This document shows, in pieces, positions 1-10,091 of a DNA stretch of 56,916 nt. Source of the DNA: Methylophaga sp. (lineage in GTDB: Bacteria; Pseudomonadota; Gammaproteobacteria; Nitrosococcales; Methylophagaceae); contig JAGXHJ010000050.1 of NCBI GenBank assembly GCA_024636315.1, forward strand, positions 1 to 56,916, read 5' to 3'. Made by a program: the position numbers and the translations under genes. The notes below the pieces were generated by a model. The model was not told the DNA's origin. It did not search any database and saw only the letters and a list, made by a program, of their open reading frames with translations. Position 1 is the stretch's first letter, and each line of letters begins with the position of its first letter.

Positions 1-2
1 GC

Positions 3-128
3 AATGTGAAACGTCATACATTAGAACGAATCGAATCAATGATATTAGGGGCTGCAGGTAAAACGCTGGGGTATAAAGCACTTATTGGAAAATCGTATTT
101 TCCTGAAAGTGGTATTAATGTATGTTAG
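3..128 (+). CDS. C-terminal fragment of an unidentified protein
   Basis: An open frame runs in from the window edge and stops at TAG 126-128, giving 41 residues that end FPESGINVC. The fragment is basic at first, then has a glycine/alanine-rich LGAAGKTLGYKALIG stretch. I do not recognise a family, and the upstream part lies outside the window. It points towards the convergent radC gene, with about 180 bp between the two stops. It could be the real end of a gene or a chance open frame; absence of an in-frame stop over 41 codons is only weak support. Confidence 0.35.
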   Translation, partial: NVKRHTLERIESMILGAAGKTLGYKALIGKSYFPESGINVC

Positions 129-310
129 TCCCTAAATTAATCAAGTAAACAGTAGGCTTTTATTTCTTTGAATGCCTTTAAACACAAAATCATCCAATTA
201 TTAATAACGCGCAATTAAAGGAAATGAAAATACGCTGTAATTTGATGAAATATTAAGTAAGAAATTATTGTCCATAATGCAAGCCTCTAGTGATGACCTT
301 TATCGAATCG

Positions 311-985
311 TTATAAATGCCCCGTTTCAGCAAACGATATCGTTTCGCCATCGCCGACCACAATATGATCTAACACCCGAATATCAACCATTTTCAGTGC
401 TTCTTTGAGTCGTTCGGTGATGTTGTAATCGGCTTGGCTCGGTTCAGCTACGCCAGACGGATGATTGTGAGCAAAGATAACAGCCGCTGCATTATGAGCC
501 AAAGCTTGTTTGACGACTTCACGGGGATAAACAAATGCACCATCAATCGTGCCGCGAAAGAGTTCATCAAAGGCAATCATCCGATGTTTATTATCGAGAA
601 ATAGGCAGGCAAATACCTCGTAAGGATAGGCGCGTAAACGCTGTTGTAAGTATTGTTTTGTTGTTGCCACATCGGTGAGCGCATCGCCGCGAGTTAGGGT
701 CGATTCCATATGACGGCGACTCATTTCTAATACCGCTTGAAGCTGGGCATATTTGGCTGGGCCGAGACCGTGTTGCAGGCAAAATTGTTTTTGGTCTGAC
801 TCTAATAACGTGCGAAGGCTTCCAAAATGAGCGAGCAGTTGTCGCGCGAGTTCAACCGCAGAAAGCCCTGTTACCCCCGTTCTTAGGAAAATTGCTAACA
901 GTTCAGCGTCGGATAATATCGATGCACCATGTTGTAGTAGTTTTTCTCTAGGTCGTTCATCGGCCGGCCAGTCCTTGATTGCCAT
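311..985 (-). CDS. radC: RadC-family JAB/MPN domain protein
   Basis: This is the full-length RadC family (224 aa). An N-terminal helix-hairpin-helix-like region (around the [14 protein letters not shown] segment) is followed by the C-terminal JAB1/MPN-type metalloprotease-like domain with the HNHPSG motif and downstream S/D residues that would bind zinc. RadC was once described as a DNA repair protein, but its enzymatic role is unresolved. The frame is open further upstream to 1045, but the ATG at 985 starts the conserved [15 protein letters not shown] segment and is preceded by an AAGGAT ribosome binding site. The gene is monocistronic and diverges from miaB. Confidence 0.93.
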   Translation of the reverse strand: MAIKDWPADERPREKLLQHGASILSDAELLAIFLRTGVTGLSAVELARQLLAHFGSLRTLLESDQKQFCLQHGLGPAKYAQLQAVLEMSRRHMESTLTRGDALTDVATTKQYLQQRLRAYPYEVFACLFLDNKHRMIAFDELFRGTIDGAFVYPREVVKQALAHNAAAVIFAHNHPSGVAEPSQADYNITERLKEALKMVDIRVLDHIVVGDGETISFAETGHL

Positions 986-1051
986 ATATTTATCCTTAAA
1001 TATGAATGCAGAATTTAATATACTGTTTTTAATAAAAACAATCACTTATTT

Positions 1052-1080
1052 TTGAATTAAAGTGTTAAAAATAGTATTCT
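1052..1080 (+). promoter_or_regulatory. Candidate sigma-70 promoter of the miaB operon
   Basis: TTGAAT (1052-1057) and TATTCT (1075-1080) are separated by 17 bp. Transcription would begin about 25 bp before the miaB ATG. The region is AT-rich, so a chance match is possible. Confidence 0.4.
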
Positions 1081-1110
1081 GTGCGATCTTTAAACTTATG
1101 ATTAGATTGA

Positions 1111-2451
1111 ATGGCCGGTAAACTTTTTATTAGAACCTTTGGGTGTCAGATGAATGAGTATGATTCATCAAAAATGGCAGATGTACTTGCGAAATCGCAT
1201 CAATTAGAAATAACGGAGATCGCAGAAGAAGCCGATGTGTTATTGCTTAATACCTGCTCGATCCGTGAGAAAGCACAAGAAAAGGTGTTTCATCAGCTGG
1301 GTCGCTGGAAAAAGTGGAAGGATACTAAGCCTGGCTTGATCATTGGTGTGGGTGGTTGTGTTGCTAGCCAAGAGGGTGATGCTATTCGCCGTCGTGCGCC
1401 GTATGTTGATCTTATCTTTGGCCCTCAGACATTACATCGCTTGCCTGAAATGTTGAGTGATGTCAGACAAAGTCATAAACCTCGCATTGATATTTCATTC
1501 CCTGAAATTGAAAAATTCGATAATTTACCTGAAGCGAAAGCGGATGGCCCGACCGCCTTTGTGTCGATTATGGAAGGCTGTAGTAAATACTGTACTTTCT
1601 GCGTTGTGCCTTACACTCGTGGTGAAGAAGTCAGTCGTCCTGTTGATAAAGTACTGAGAGAGATCCGCGGTTTAGCTGCCCAAGGCGTGCGTGAAATTAA
1701 TCTTCTCGGTCAAAATGTGAATGCCTATCGTGGTGAAATTGAAGGTGATGATCCCGCTGATTTGGCATTGTTAATTCATTATGTGGCGGCCATTGATGGT
1801 ATCGACCGTATTCGTTTCACGACCTCACATCCTGTTGAATTCTCAGACAGTTTGATTGATGCTTTTGCTGAAGTGCCAGAGCTGGTTAATCATTTACATT
1901 TACCTGTGCAGTCAGGTGCCGATCGTATTTTGGCAATGATGAAACGGGGTCATACTATTTTAGAATATAAAGATAAAATTCGTCGTCTACGTGAAGTGCG
2001 ACCAACCATCAGCATGTCGAGCGATTTTATTATTGGTTTTCCTGATGAATCTGATGCTGATTTTCAGGGCACGGTGGATTTGATCAATGACATCGGTTTT
2101 GATCATTCATTTAGCTTCATCTATAGCCAGCGTCCAGGTACGCCGGCAGCGGCATTTCTCGACTCTGTGTCTGATGAAGTTAAAAAGAATCGTTTAAAAA
2201 TTGTACAAGAGCGTTTACTGGAACTAGAAGCGGGCCATAGCCAAGCGATGCTAGGCTCAACACAACGTATTTTGGTTGACCAAATAGCAGAACGTGTTGC
2301 TGGTGAAATTAAAGGTCGCACCGAAAATAATCGTACGGTTGTTTTTGCAGGTGAGAAATCATTGATAGGTAAGTTTGTTGATGTCATTATTACTGAAGCC
2401 TATAGCAATTCTTTACGTGGCGAACTACTTGCTGATAGCGTCATCAGCTAA
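1111..2451 (+). CDS. miaB: tRNA-2-methylthio-N6-dimethylallyladenosine synthase MiaB
   Basis: MiaB is a radical-SAM methylthiotransferase that adds a methylthio group to i6A37 of tRNAs reading UNN codons. The 446-aa length fits the family. The N-terminal UPF0004 domain has its three cluster cysteines (near residues 12, 49 and 83), the radical-SAM CxxxCxxC appears as CSKYCTFC near residue 160, and a C-terminal TRAM domain follows from about residue 375. The ATG at 1111 opens directly on [15 protein letters not shown]. It is the first gene of a run (miaB-ybeZ-ybeY-ybeX-lnt) that matches the conserved order in E. coli and relatives. Confidence 0.97.
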   Translation: MAGKLFIRTFGCQMNEYDSSKMADVLAKSHQLEITEIAEEADVLLLNTCSIREKAQEKVFHQLGRWKKWKDTKPGLIIGVGGCVASQEGDAIRRRAPYVDLIFGPQTLHRLPEMLSDVRQSHKPRIDISFPEIEKFDNLPEAKADGPTAFVSIMEGCSKYCTFCVVPYTRGEEVSRPVDKVLREIRGLAAQGVREINLLGQNVNAYRGEIEGDDPADLALLIHYVAAIDGIDRIRFTTSHPVEFSDSLIDAFAEVPELVNHLHLPVQSGADRILAMMKRGHTILEYKDKIRRLREVRPTISMSSDFIIGFPDESDADFQGTVDLINDIGFDHSFSFIYSQRPGTPAAAFLDSVSDEVKKNRLKIVQERLLELEAGHSQAMLGSTQRILVDQIAERVAGEIKGRTENNRTVVFAGEKSLIGKFVDVIITEAYSNSLRGELLADSVIS

Positions 2452-2472
2452 CCCCTTTAGGAAATCCTATTA

Positions 2473-3450
2473 GTGACCATCCCAGCTCCTTCATTGGATA
2501 GTATAAGTTTTGAATTAAGCCCGTCTGATAATCCTCGTTTAGCGAATCTTTGTGGTCATCTTGATGAACATTTACGGATGTTGGAACGTGGTTTTGGTGT
2601 TGAAATCAATAATCGCGGCGGTAAGTTTCAAATCATTGGTAAAGCAGATGTTTTACCTAGCGCGCAAGAAGTTATTCATGAACTTTATGCTGAAACAGCT
2701 CAAACAATACTGGTGCCAGAACAAGTACATCTTGCCATTCGCGAAACCGGTGGTACCGATTCGATTGTGCATATAGAACAAGATGAAATTGTCATTAAAA
2801 CTAAACGCGGCTTAATTAAAGCGCGTGGTGATAATCAACAAGAATACTTACGCAAAGCGATGACCTATGACATCAACTTTGGTGTAGGACCAGCAGGAAC
2901 GGGCAAAACGTATTTAGCGGTAGCGTGTGCGGTCGAAGCTTTAGAACGTGATTTTGTACGTCGAATTTTATTGGTTCGTCCAGCCGTTGAAGCCGGTGAG
3001 AAACTAGGCTTCTTACCGGGCGATTTAAGTCAGAAAGTTGATCCTTATTTACGGCCTTTATATGACGCTTTATATGAAATGTTAGGTTTTGAACGCGTCG
3101 CTAAGCTGATTGAACGTAATGTCATTGAAGTCGCACCTTTAGCGTATATGCGTGGCCGTACATTGAATGAGTCATTCGTTATTTTGGATGAGGCGCAAAA
3201 TACTACCGCCGAACAGATGAAAATGTTTCTTACTCGTTTAGGTTATAACTCTACGGCAATGATCACCGGTGATATCACGCAGATTGATTTACCTAGCTCA
3301 GTAAAATCTGGATTGCGCCACGCAATTGAAGTATTAAAAGATGTAGAAGGCATTGGTTTTACATTCTTCCAAGCGAAAGATGTGGTGCGTCATGCCTTAG
3401 TACAGAAAGTTATTATTGCTTATGAAAAAGCGGAGCGAGCACACCTGTGA
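2473..3450 (+). CDS. ybeZ: PhoH-like ATPase YbeZ
   Basis: This 325-aa PhoH-family protein has an N-terminal KH-like region and a C-terminal P-loop ATPase domain. Walker A is GPAGTGKTY near residue 140 and Walker B is FVILDEAQN near 238. In E. coli YbeZ associates with the endoribonuclease YbeY and is linked to ribosome and RNA metabolism; the exact activity is unsettled. The start is GTG at 2473, 21 bp after the miaB stop. The stop overlaps the ybeY start by four bases (GTGA), so the two are probably translationally coupled. Confidence 0.94.
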   Translation: MTIPAPSLDSISFELSPSDNPRLANLCGHLDEHLRMLERGFGVEINNRGGKFQIIGKADVLPSAQEVIHELYAETAQTILVPEQVHLAIRETGGTDSIVHIEQDEIVIKTKRGLIKARGDNQQEYLRKAMTYDINFGVGPAGTGKTYLAVACAVEALERDFVRRILLVRPAVEAGEKLGFLPGDLSQKVDPYLRPLYDALYEMLGFERVAKLIERNVIEVAPLAYMRGRTLNESFVILDEAQNTTAEQMKMFLTRLGYNSTAMITGDITQIDLPSSVKSGLRHAIEVLKDVEGIGFTFFQAKDVVRHALVQKVIIAYEKAERAHL

Positions 3451-3914
3451 CGGTAACCGTTGATCTGCAAATCGCCTATGAAGGTCAGGTGCCAGAACAG
3501 GCACTTTTTCAAAAATGGGCAGAAGCGGCATTGCAAGAAGATGTAACAGAAGACTGCGAGCTAAGTATTCGATTGGTTGAAGTCGAAGAAAGTGCTGAGT
3601 TGAACAATACGTATCGCGGTAAAACGGGCCCGACCAATGTTCTGTCTTTTCCCTTTGATTCACCAATACCAATGGAGCCAAAATTGTTGGGCGATTTGGT
3701 AATTTGCGTGCCGGTAGTAGAAAAAGAAGCATTAGAACAAGCCAAGCAACTTGAGCATCATTGGGCTCATTTAGTCGTGCATGGCTGTTTGCACTTATTA
3801 GGATATGATCACATTGAAGATGATCAAGCTGAAGAGATGGAAGCTTTTGAGGTTGAAATTTTGCAAACATTAGCAATAGATAATCCTTATCTAGATCAAG
3901 GAGAAACAGCATGA
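3447..3914 (+). CDS. ybeY: Endoribonuclease YbeY (rRNA maturation factor)
   Basis: YbeY is a zinc-dependent single-strand endoribonuclease used in 16S rRNA 3' end processing and 70S ribosome quality control. The metal site is visible as [11 protein letters not shown] near residues 112-122, and the preceding TNVLSFPF motif is diagnostic of the family. At 155 aa it is normal length. It starts at GTG 3447 inside the ybeZ stop, and its own TGA overlaps the next gene's ATG (ATGA). A 171-aa antisense frame across this gene is not credible as a gene. Confidence 0.95.
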   Translation: MTVTVDLQIAYEGQVPEQALFQKWAEAALQEDVTEDCELSIRLVEVEESAELNNTYRGKTGPTNVLSFPFDSPIPMEPKLLGDLVICVPVVEKEALEQAKQLEHHWAHLVVHGCLHLLGYDHIEDDQAEEMEAFEVEILQTLAIDNPYLDQGETA

Positions 3915-4780
3915 GTGAAGGACGAACGAGTCAGTCTTTTACTAAGACACAGTCGTGGTTAAAGCGACTCAGTAAATGCTTTTGGGAGCCAGAAGATCAG
4001 GAACAATTGATCGATCTGTTGCGTAGTGCGTCACAACGCCACATTCTTGATGCGGAAGCACTTGCTATCGTTGAAGGTGCACTGAATGTTTCGCAAATGA
4101 AAGCGCGAGATATTATGATTCCGCGTTCGCAAGTCGTGATGGTCTCGCGTGATGCCTCAGCGGAAGATATGTTAAAGCTGATTACCGATACTGCACATTC
4201 GCGTTTTCCGGTTATTGATGATGACAGGGATGATGTGATTGGTATTTTGCTTGCAAAGGATCTGCTGGCGGCTGTCGTAACGGCTGGTAAATTTGACTTT
4301 GATCTTCGAGAACTACTTCGACCTGCGGTGTTTATTCCTGAAAGTAAACGCTTAAATGTGTTGTTACGCGAGTTTCGTGCCCGTCGTAATCATATGGCGA
4401 TTGTGGTTGATGAATATGGTGGTGTTGCCGGCATGGTGACCATCGAAAACGTGCTTGAGCAGATTGTCGGTGAAATTGATGATGAGCATGACGTTGATGA
4501 TGATGCACCTATCGTACAACGTAGCGATAATACCTATGTGATTAAAGCGCTGACAGAAGTTGAGGATTTTAATGAATATTTCGCTGTGTCATGGAGTGAT
4601 GAGGATTTTGATACTGTCGGCGGTTTTGTTGTAAATCAATTTGGTCATTTACCTGCACGAGATGAACAAGTTGCGATCGGTGGTTTCGAATTCAAGGTAC
4701 TACGGGCTGATAATCGCCGTGTTCATTTGCTTGAAATGAGAATCTTGCCTGAACTCGAACAGGATGTTGATCCAGAATAA
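3911..4780 (+). CDS. ybeX: CorC/YbeX-family CBS-domain protein
   Basis: This 289-aa soluble protein has two CBS motifs (about residues 65-190) followed by a CorC_HlyC/transporter-associated domain (about 205-280). In E. coli the gene at this place (ybeX, also called corC) lies beside ybeY and lnt and has been tied to cobalt/magnesium efflux and, more recently, to ribosome metabolism. No membrane segment is present, so it is not a transporter by itself. The start codon overlaps the ybeY stop, and its TAA overlaps the lnt ATG by one base. Confidence 0.93.
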   Translation: MSEGRTSQSFTKTQSWLKRLSKCFWEPEDQEQLIDLLRSASQRHILDAEALAIVEGALNVSQMKARDIMIPRSQVVMVSRDASAEDMLKLITDTAHSRFPVIDDDRDDVIGILLAKDLLAAVVTAGKFDFDLRELLRPAVFIPESKRLNVLLREFRARRNHMAIVVDEYGGVAGMVTIENVLEQIVGEIDDEHDVDDDAPIVQRSDNTYVIKALTEVEDFNEYFAVSWSDEDFDTVGGFVVNQFGHLPARDEQVAIGGFEFKVLRADNRRVHLLEMRILPELEQDVDPE

Positions 4781-6276
4781 TGGGCACTGAGATGAAGCAA
4801 GGTTATTTAACTTGGCGAGGTGATGTTATTGCCTTGCTGGCGGGTATGTTATTGCCACTATCGTTTTCGCCCTTTCATTATTACCCTGTTGCCCTTATAA
4901 GTTTGACCTTATTGTTTGTCTCTTGGCAGGGTATTTCAGCTAAACAGGCCGCGCGACGAGGCTTTTTATTTGGCCTAGGATTCTTTGGTGTTGGTGTGTC
5001 ATGGGTCTACGTTGCCATTCATGATTTTGGCAGTTCTGGCATGCCTTTAGCTGTGTTACTTACAGCATTATTTGTTGCTTTTTTTGCTTCGTATCTGGCA
5101 TTTGTCGGCTGGGGAATTAAAAAAATTAGTGCTGAGACTTTATCGACGGTTGATTTTGTATTGTTACTGCCCGTCGCTTGGCTAGCGTTTGAGGTTTTTA
5201 AGGGCTGGTTTTTAACCGGCTTCCCTTGGTTGGAAGTGGGTGCCGGTCAAATTGATGGTCCCTTAAGTGGCTATACGCCTATTGTTGGTGTCTTAGGCGT
5301 GTCGTTATTAACGGCAATCTCTGCAGGGTTGTTAGTAGCAGCATGGCAAGCAAAACGTGTGTCTTTGTTGATAATTGTAGTGGTGATTTGGACGGCAGGG
5401 TATCTCCTGAAGCCTGTTTTATGGACGCAATCCGTCGATAAAGAAATTAAAGTCACGATTATTCAAGGTAATATTCCACAAGAAATTAAGTGGGATCCTG
5501 AGCAGTTATATAAAACCTTAGCCTTATATCAAGCCAGAACAGAGCAAAATTGGGATAGTGACTTGATTGTATGGCCTGAGAATGCGGTGACGGTTTTTTA
5601 TCATCAAGTGAAGGCGTTTTACCTTGATCCCCTAGAGAAGCTGGCACGAGAGAATAAAACCGATATTTTATTGGGCTTGCCCGTACTCAATGAGGCTACT
5701 GATGAGTATTACAACAGTATTATGACTTTGGGTGAGCAAGAAGGTTTTTATTATAAAAGTCACTTAGTGCCCTTTGGCGACTATGTACCCTTCGAATGGT
5801 TGCGCGGTGTCATTAAGTTTTTTGATTTACCGATGTCGTCTTTTCGTCCTGGTCCGGTATCTACTGAATTAGTGCATGCTGCCGGTCAAGCAATAGGGCT
5901 GTCTATTTGTTATGAAGATACGTTTTCAACGGAAGTATTACGAACCGTGCCGGAGGCTAGTTTGTTAGTCAATGCGACTAATAATGCATGGTACGGAGAT
6001 TCGTTTGCACCGCACCAGCACCTACAAATTTCACAAAATCGCGCCTTGGAAACTGGCCGACCAACAATACGTGCAACGACCAATGGTGTTTCGGCATTAA
6101 TAGATTTTCAAGGTCATTTGCAACAACAAACAGAGCAGTTTAAAGAAGCGGTGTTAACAGGTAATGTGCAACCGCGTCAGGGGGCAACACCATATGTAAT
6201 GTGGGGACAATTGCCTTTATGGTTATTCTCACTGGTCATGCTGATGGTATGGACGTATTATCGGCGAGTTGAGTGA
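4780..6276 (+). CDS. lnt: Apolipoprotein N-acyltransferase
   Basis: Lnt is the inner-membrane enzyme that adds the third acyl chain to lipoprotein N-terminal cysteines. The N-terminal half holds about six hydrophobic segments (residues 15-210). The C-terminal half is a nitrilase/CN-hydrolase domain with the catalytic Glu in WPENAV, Lys in YYKSHLVPFG and Cys in LSICYEDTF. A final membrane helix lies near residues 475-495. At 498 aa it matches the family. An in-frame ATG five codons in is an alternative start. It ends the conserved ybeZ-ybeY-ybeX-lnt set. Confidence 0.95.
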   Translation: MGTEMKQGYLTWRGDVIALLAGMLLPLSFSPFHYYPVALISLTLLFVSWQGISAKQAARRGFLFGLGFFGVGVSWVYVAIHDFGSSGMPLAVLLTALFVAFFASYLAFVGWGIKKISAETLSTVDFVLLLPVAWLAFEVFKGWFLTGFPWLEVGAGQIDGPLSGYTPIVGVLGVSLLTAISAGLLVAAWQAKRVSLLIIVVVIWTAGYLLKPVLWTQSVDKEIKVTIIQGNIPQEIKWDPEQLYKTLALYQARTEQNWDSDLIVWPENAVTVFYHQVKAFYLDPLEKLARENKTDILLGLPVLNEATDEYYNSIMTLGEQEGFYYKSHLVPFGDYVPFEWLRGVIKFFDLPMSSFRPGPVSTELVHAAGQAIGLSICYEDTFSTEVLRTVPEASLLVNATNNAWYGDSFAPHQHLQISQNRALETGRPTIRATTNGVSALIDFQGHLQQQTEQFKEAVLTGNVQPRQGATPYVMWGQLPLWLFSLVMLMVWTYYRRVE

Positions 6277-6292
6277 ATAGGTAGATGGATTA

Positions 6293-7744
6293 ATGCAACT
6301 TTTAACCATACAACGCATCTTAGGTATTTTATTAAGCCTATTTAGCATCACCATGTTGCCAGCAGCAGCAGTCTCATTATATTACCAAGATGGTTCGGTT
6401 AACGCGTTTATGGATGCCTTTGTTTTATTGTTGGTGACAGGCGTTATTTTCTGGTTGCCAGCAAGAAAGCATCGAAAAGAACTCAAAATCCGTGATGGCT
6501 TTATCGTTGTTGTGATGTTCTGGATCACCTTGGGGATATCGGGAGCCTTACCGTTCTTTTTGACTGAAGTGCCCAAAATGTCATTCACCGATGCCGTGTT
6601 TGAATCGATGTCAGGCCTTACCACTACTGGGGCTACGGTTTTAACTGGCTTAGATGCTTTGCCGGAGGCAGTATTATTCTATCGTCAGTTTTTACAATGG
6701 CTGGGTGGTATGGGTATTGTTGTTTTAGCAGTCGCTATCTTACCTTTATTAGGTGTCGGTGGGATGCAGCTTTATCGTGCCGAAACACCGGGGCCGATGA
6801 AAGACTCTAAATTGACTCCCCGTATTACCGAAACAGCAAAAGCCTTATGGTATATCTATTTAAGTTTAACGGTTGGCTGTGCCGTGGCATTTTACCTAGC
6901 AGGTATGAGTTGGTTTGATGCCGTAGGTCATAGTTTCTCGACGGTGGCTATTGGTGGCTTTTCAACCCATGATGCCAGTATGGGCTATTTTAATAGCACC
7001 ACTATAGAAATGATTACGGTGCTATTTATGTTGTTAGCAGGCATGAATTTTTCACTGCATTTTTTGGCATGGCGCCATCGATCTATTCGTCATTATTGGG
7101 CTGACTCTGAGTTACGTACTTATGTTTGGATCTTAGCCGTTATTTCGATGGTAGCATCTGGGTATTTGTATTTTACACATACCTATCAAGACCCATGGGT
7201 TGCGCTTCATCAGGGGATTTTTCAGACCGTATCGATAGGAACTACTGCAGGGTTTACAACGGCTGACTATTCGCTATGGCCCGGCTTCTTGCCCATTTTA
7301 TTATTGATGACGAGTTATATAGGAGGCTGCGCTGGTTCAACGGGCGGCGGAATGAAAGTTATTCGAGTGATGTTGCTATTTAAACAGGGCTACCGTGAAG
7401 TTTTACGCCTAATTCATCCTAATGCCGTATTTGCTATCAAGGTGAACAATAAGGCCTTACCCCCTAAAATCGTTGGTGCTGTTTGGGGCTTTCTTGCCAT
7501 GTATGTTTTTTGTTTTAGCATTATGCATTTGTTTTTAATGGCAACGGGTTTAGATATTGTGACTTCATTTTCTGCCGTCACTGCATGTTTGAATAATCTC
7601 GGTCCAGGATTAGGCGAAGTTGGCGCTAACTTTAGTAGCATTAATTCACCTGCAAAGTGGGTGTTATGTTTTGCAATGTTATTAGGACGACTTGAGATAT
7701 TTACTTTATTAGTGGTACTTACGCCTGCATTCTGGAGGCGTTAA
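6293..7744 (+). CDS. trkH: Trk-type potassium uptake membrane protein TrkH
   Basis: TrkH is the channel-like K+ translocating subunit. Its fourfold M-P-M repeat shows four pore loops: SGLTTTGATVL, STVAIGGFST, SIGTTAGFTT and ACLNNLGPGLG. The 483-aa length fits. It needs the cytoplasmic regulatory subunit TrkA, which is not encoded in this window. It follows lnt by 16 bp, so it may be read from the same transcript, and the methyltransferase gene follows after 2 bp. K+ uptake would suit a marine or salt-tolerant organism, but that is an inference. Confidence 0.94.
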   Translation: MQLLTIQRILGILLSLFSITMLPAAAVSLYYQDGSVNAFMDAFVLLLVTGVIFWLPARKHRKELKIRDGFIVVVMFWITLGISGALPFFLTEVPKMSFTDAVFESMSGLTTTGATVLTGLDALPEAVLFYRQFLQWLGGMGIVVLAVAILPLLGVGGMQLYRAETPGPMKDSKLTPRITETAKALWYIYLSLTVGCAVAFYLAGMSWFDAVGHSFSTVAIGGFSTHDASMGYFNSTTIEMITVLFMLLAGMNFSLHFLAWRHRSIRHYWADSELRTYVWILAVISMVASGYLYFTHTYQDPWVALHQGIFQTVSIGTTAGFTTADYSLWPGFLPILLLMTSYIGGCAGSTGGGMKVIRVMLLFKQGYREVLRLIHPNAVFAIKVNNKALPPKIVGAVWGFLAMYVFCFSIMHLFLMATGLDIVTSFSAVTACLNNLGPGLGEVGANFSSINSPAKWVLCFAMLLGRLEIFTLLVVLTPAFWRR

Positions 7745-7746
7745 TT

Positions 7747-8316
7747 ATGAGCGATATCCAGGCTAAATGGGATGCTATCTATAGTAATAAAGAGCACTCA
7801 CCAACAGCATCTTTGGTCTTAATGCAAAACCAACATCTATTACCGCGACACGGTACCGCTCTGGATTTGGCCTGTGGTCAAGGTGGCAATGCCGTATTGC
7901 TTGCTAAAGCAGGGTTGGACGTATCGGCATGGGATGTATCGCCAGTTGCCATTACGCAGTTACGGAGCTTTGCTGATTCAAATAACTTATCCATTAATGG
8001 CCAGATACGAGACGTTGTTGAATCGCCTCCAGAACCGAATAGCCTAGATGTATTAGTGGTGAGTTTTTTCCTAGAACGTAGCTTATGTAAGCGTTTGTTA
8101 GCGGCATTACGCCCAGGAGGTTTATTGTTTTATCAGACCTATTGCCAGCAAAAAGTAGAACAACAAGGGCCAAATAATGCTGATTTTTTATTGACGGATA
8201 ATGAACTGTTAAGCTTGTTTTCGACAATGAAAGTACGAGTCTATAGAGAAGAATCCTTATTAGGCGATCATCAGCAAGGTTGGCGAAATCAAGCCTTGTT
8301 AGTAGCGGAAAAGTAA
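7747..8316 (+). CDS. Class I SAM-dependent methyltransferase (TehB/UbiG-like)
   Basis: This is a 189-aa protein with a standard Rossmann methyltransferase core. Motif I is LDLACGQGGNAVLLA near residue 36, an acidic loop follows (SAWDVSPVAI), and RPGGLLFYQTY forms the post-strand-4/5 region. The overall layout resembles the TehB and UbiG/thiopurine-type family, but the substrate cannot be read from the sequence. It starts 2 bp after trkH and ends the co-directional run. A 125-aa antisense frame overlapping its 3' end is discounted. Confidence 0.85.
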   Translation: MSDIQAKWDAIYSNKEHSPTASLVLMQNQHLLPRHGTALDLACGQGGNAVLLAKAGLDVSAWDVSPVAITQLRSFADSNNLSINGQIRDVVESPPEPNSLDVLVVSFFLERSLCKRLLAALRPGGLLFYQTYCQQKVEQQGPNNADFLLTDNELLSLFSTMKVRVYREESLLGDHQQGWRNQALLVAEK

Positions 8317-8319
8317 TTT

Positions 8320-8369
8320 GTGCAGGCAAGGGAGTCCCTAATAAATAGGGCTCCCTTAGCTTTCTGCAC
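8320..8369. terminator. Long imperfect stem-loop between convergent genes
   Basis: Outer arms GTGCAG/CTGCAC (8320-8325, 8364-8369) enclose inner arms AAGGGAGTCCCTA/TAGGGCTCCCTT, which pair with one bulged base. It lies between the methyltransferase and the convergent CBS gene, as expected of a bidirectional terminator. There is no clear T-tract on either side, so its termination strength is uncertain. Confidence 0.45.
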
Positions 8370-8439
8370 AATGATTACTACTTTCCATCAATAAAAAGGT
8401 GTTTACTGCGTAGATAAAAACCTACTTAATGGCGCAATA

Positions 8440-9003
8440 TTACTTAGCATTTACCGCCACAAAAATATCGACAAAGGTTGTCGGTAATTCAATTTGAAGT
8501 GGTATGTGTAGCCTACGGGCAATATCAGAAGCAGAAATGAGCCCTCTGATCTGATTATGCTCCGAATCAACTACCAAGCAATGTTGGGCTCCTTTTTGTT
8601 TGAGAGCCTCCACGATATCTGCGATGGTGGCGCTAATCAACTGTTTAAAATCTAGTACTTTTATTTCTGCTCTAGGTAGCATGATATCTCGCACTAAGAT
8701 CAGTTCACGTGCAATGCCTTTATTCTGCAAAATAAGAAGCTTTTGCTCGTCTAAGTCACTTAAGTTTATTAGGCCGATGAGTTCATCGTTATCGTCAACA
8801 ACAAGTTGCAAATGCACATGAGATTTACGCATGAGGTATTGCACCTGCAGGGCTGGTGTATCCGCTTCAATTTCAAGTGGCTTATGCTTTTTGAAGTCGG
8901 TAAAGATCGTTACTGCTGGTGAATCTAAAGTAATTTCGTTAAATTCTTCAGGGTGAACTAAATGAGCTTCGTGCTCGAGCGCTAGTAATTTAATATTTTT
9001 CAT
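8440..9003 (-). CDS. CBS-domain-pair protein, function unknown
   Basis: A 187-aa soluble protein with a tandem pair of CBS motifs (about residues 50-105 and 110-168) and no attached catalytic or membrane domain. Such stand-alone pairs commonly bind adenylates and act as sensors, but no ligand can be named here. I start it at ATG 9003 because a GGAG box lies six bases upstream; an in-frame TTG two codons earlier has poorer spacing. It is monocistronic and sits alone between converging and small genes. Confidence 0.8.
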   Translation of the reverse strand: MKNIKLLALEHEAHLVHPEEFNEITLDSPAVTIFTDFKKHKPLEIEADTPALQVQYLMRKSHVHLQLVVDDNDELIGLINLSDLDEQKLLILQNKGIARELILVRDIMLPRAEIKVLDFKQLISATIADIVEALKQKGAQHCLVVDSEHNQIRGLISASDIARRLHIPLQIELPTTFVDIFVAVNAK

Positions 9004-9121
9004 AATCAACTCCGTATATACGTTTTAATGCATGATTCACACGAGCCTTATTGAGGCAGTTAATGTGTTCAGCAAAAAATAACTGACTAAACCTAGCTAG
9101 TCGCTGATTTAGCCAAGGGCA

Positions 9122-9439
9122 CTATGTATTACGAGTCGATATCGGGGGCGCGCGAATAGGCGGTATGGAGTGAAAGTGAGCAAGAGCTTTTTTGGGGGCG
9201 AATAAAGTAACGTATATTGATACCTGTTTAGTGGTATCGAGATGCGTTTGTTCGGTGAAGCTGAAATGGGTGTCAGGGTCCAAATCAGCCCCATCGGCAT
9301 CATTAGAAAAGCTGAATCCTGCAACGCTTAATTTGTCATCCAATAATATTTGACTATTAGCCTCCGCTTCAGCGCTATGAACGCCGATTAGCAGTGCTAA
9401 CATACACTGAAGTATTACGATTTTAACTGACAGTACCAT
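9122..9439 (-). CDS. Small predicted exported protein
   Basis: This is a 105-aa frame with a convincing Sec signal peptide: a positive n-region (VKI), a hydrophobic core ILQCMLALLIGV and an Ala-x-Ala-like end HSAEA near residue 25. The mature part is about 80 residues, acidic and Asp/Asn-rich in its first half (FSNDADGADLDPDT) and proline-rich at the end. I do not recognise a family. A GGAA box lies about seven bases before the ATG. A second overlapping minus-strand frame (9109-9324) lacks such features. The proline/arginine-rich tail could reflect a frameshifted end. Confidence 0.5.
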   Translation of the reverse strand: MVLSVKIVILQCMLALLIGVHSAEAEANSQILLDDKLSVAGFSFSNDADGADLDPDTHFSFTEQTHLDTTKQVSIYVTLFAPKKALAHFHSIPPIRAPPISTRNT

Positions 9440-9846
9440 TCAGTATTTCCTATGACTGACGACAAAAATATTGTTGCATACCCGTCAGACTTAAATCATA
9501 TTACTTTAGTTCTAAAAGTCAAATTGATAATTAAAATGTATGAAATAAAAAAGAGAAAGCTAGGGAGGTTCGGTAGCATAGAATGGTAACGCCAATCTTA
9601 TACTATATTGTGAGCCACGCCTTCCTATTCGCAATGCTAATATCTAGCTGTTATTATAGGAATAATCGGGTTGATTGCTGATGAAGAATGTATGCGCTTC
9701 ACTTCACTCTACCTCTACGTTGAATGTTGGACAATTAAATAAAACTTGCCGATATAGACTTTGACGGGTAGACTTATTCGGTCTGAAGCCTTGTTTTTTT
9801 CATGGCTCACTATTTATTTTAGATAACACACAAAACGAGAACAGAT
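9440..9846. other. 407-bp intergenic region upstream of rpmE
   Basis: No convincing coding frame is visible. The region must hold the divergent promoters of the small exported protein and rpmE. I see no tRNA, repeat array or strong hairpin. Confidence 0.5.
9746..9774 (+). promoter_or_regulatory. Candidate rpmE promoter
   Basis: TTGCCG (9746-9751) and TAGACT (9769-9774) are separated by 17 bp, about 72 bp before the rpmE start codon. An overlapping TTGGAC/GATATA pair is an alternative. Confidence 0.3.
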
Positions 9847-10047
9847 ATGAAAGCTGATATCCATCCAGAATATAATGAAATCGATGTTACATGTAGCTGT
9901 GGTAACTCGTTTAAAACACGTTCAACACGTAGCACCGCATTGACTTTAGATGTGTGTTCAGAATGTCACCCATTCTACACTGGTAAACAAAAAATGCTCG
10001 ATACTGCCGGTCGTGTTGATAAATTCCGTCAAAAATACGGAAAATAA
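9847..10047 (+). CDS. rpmE: 50S ribosomal protein L31, zinc-binding form
   Basis: L31 belongs to the large ribosomal subunit and bridges to the small subunit. This 66-aa copy keeps all four zinc-ligand cysteines (C16, C18, C37, C40), so it is the C+ form rather than the zinc-independent paralogue made under Zur control. The family motifs KADIHPEY and HPFYTGKQK are present. It is a single-gene unit with the M48 protease gene starting 44 bp downstream. Confidence 0.97.
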   Translation: MKADIHPEYNEIDVTCSCGNSFKTRSTRSTALTLDVCSECHPFYTGKQKMLDTAGRVDKFRQKYGK

Positions 10048-10091
10048 TTTGTCGGGCCGATCTGGCCTAGCATATTAAGAATTCATATAAC

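Noticed and set aside
3397-3912. 171-aa minus-strand frame covering ybeY
   Set aside because: It lies fully antisense to ybeY, which has clear zinc-site motifs and couples to both neighbours. The antisense product has no recognisable domain.
7994-8371. 125-aa minus-strand frame over the end of the SAM methyltransferase gene
   Set aside because: The plus-strand gene has canonical motif I and operon position. The antisense frame runs into the intergenic hairpin and has no ribosome binding site.
9109-9324. 71-aa minus-strand frame overlapping the small exported protein
   Set aside because: It lacks a signal peptide or good start and overlaps a frame with a clear signal sequence. It could be a frameshift partner, but this is not demonstrable.
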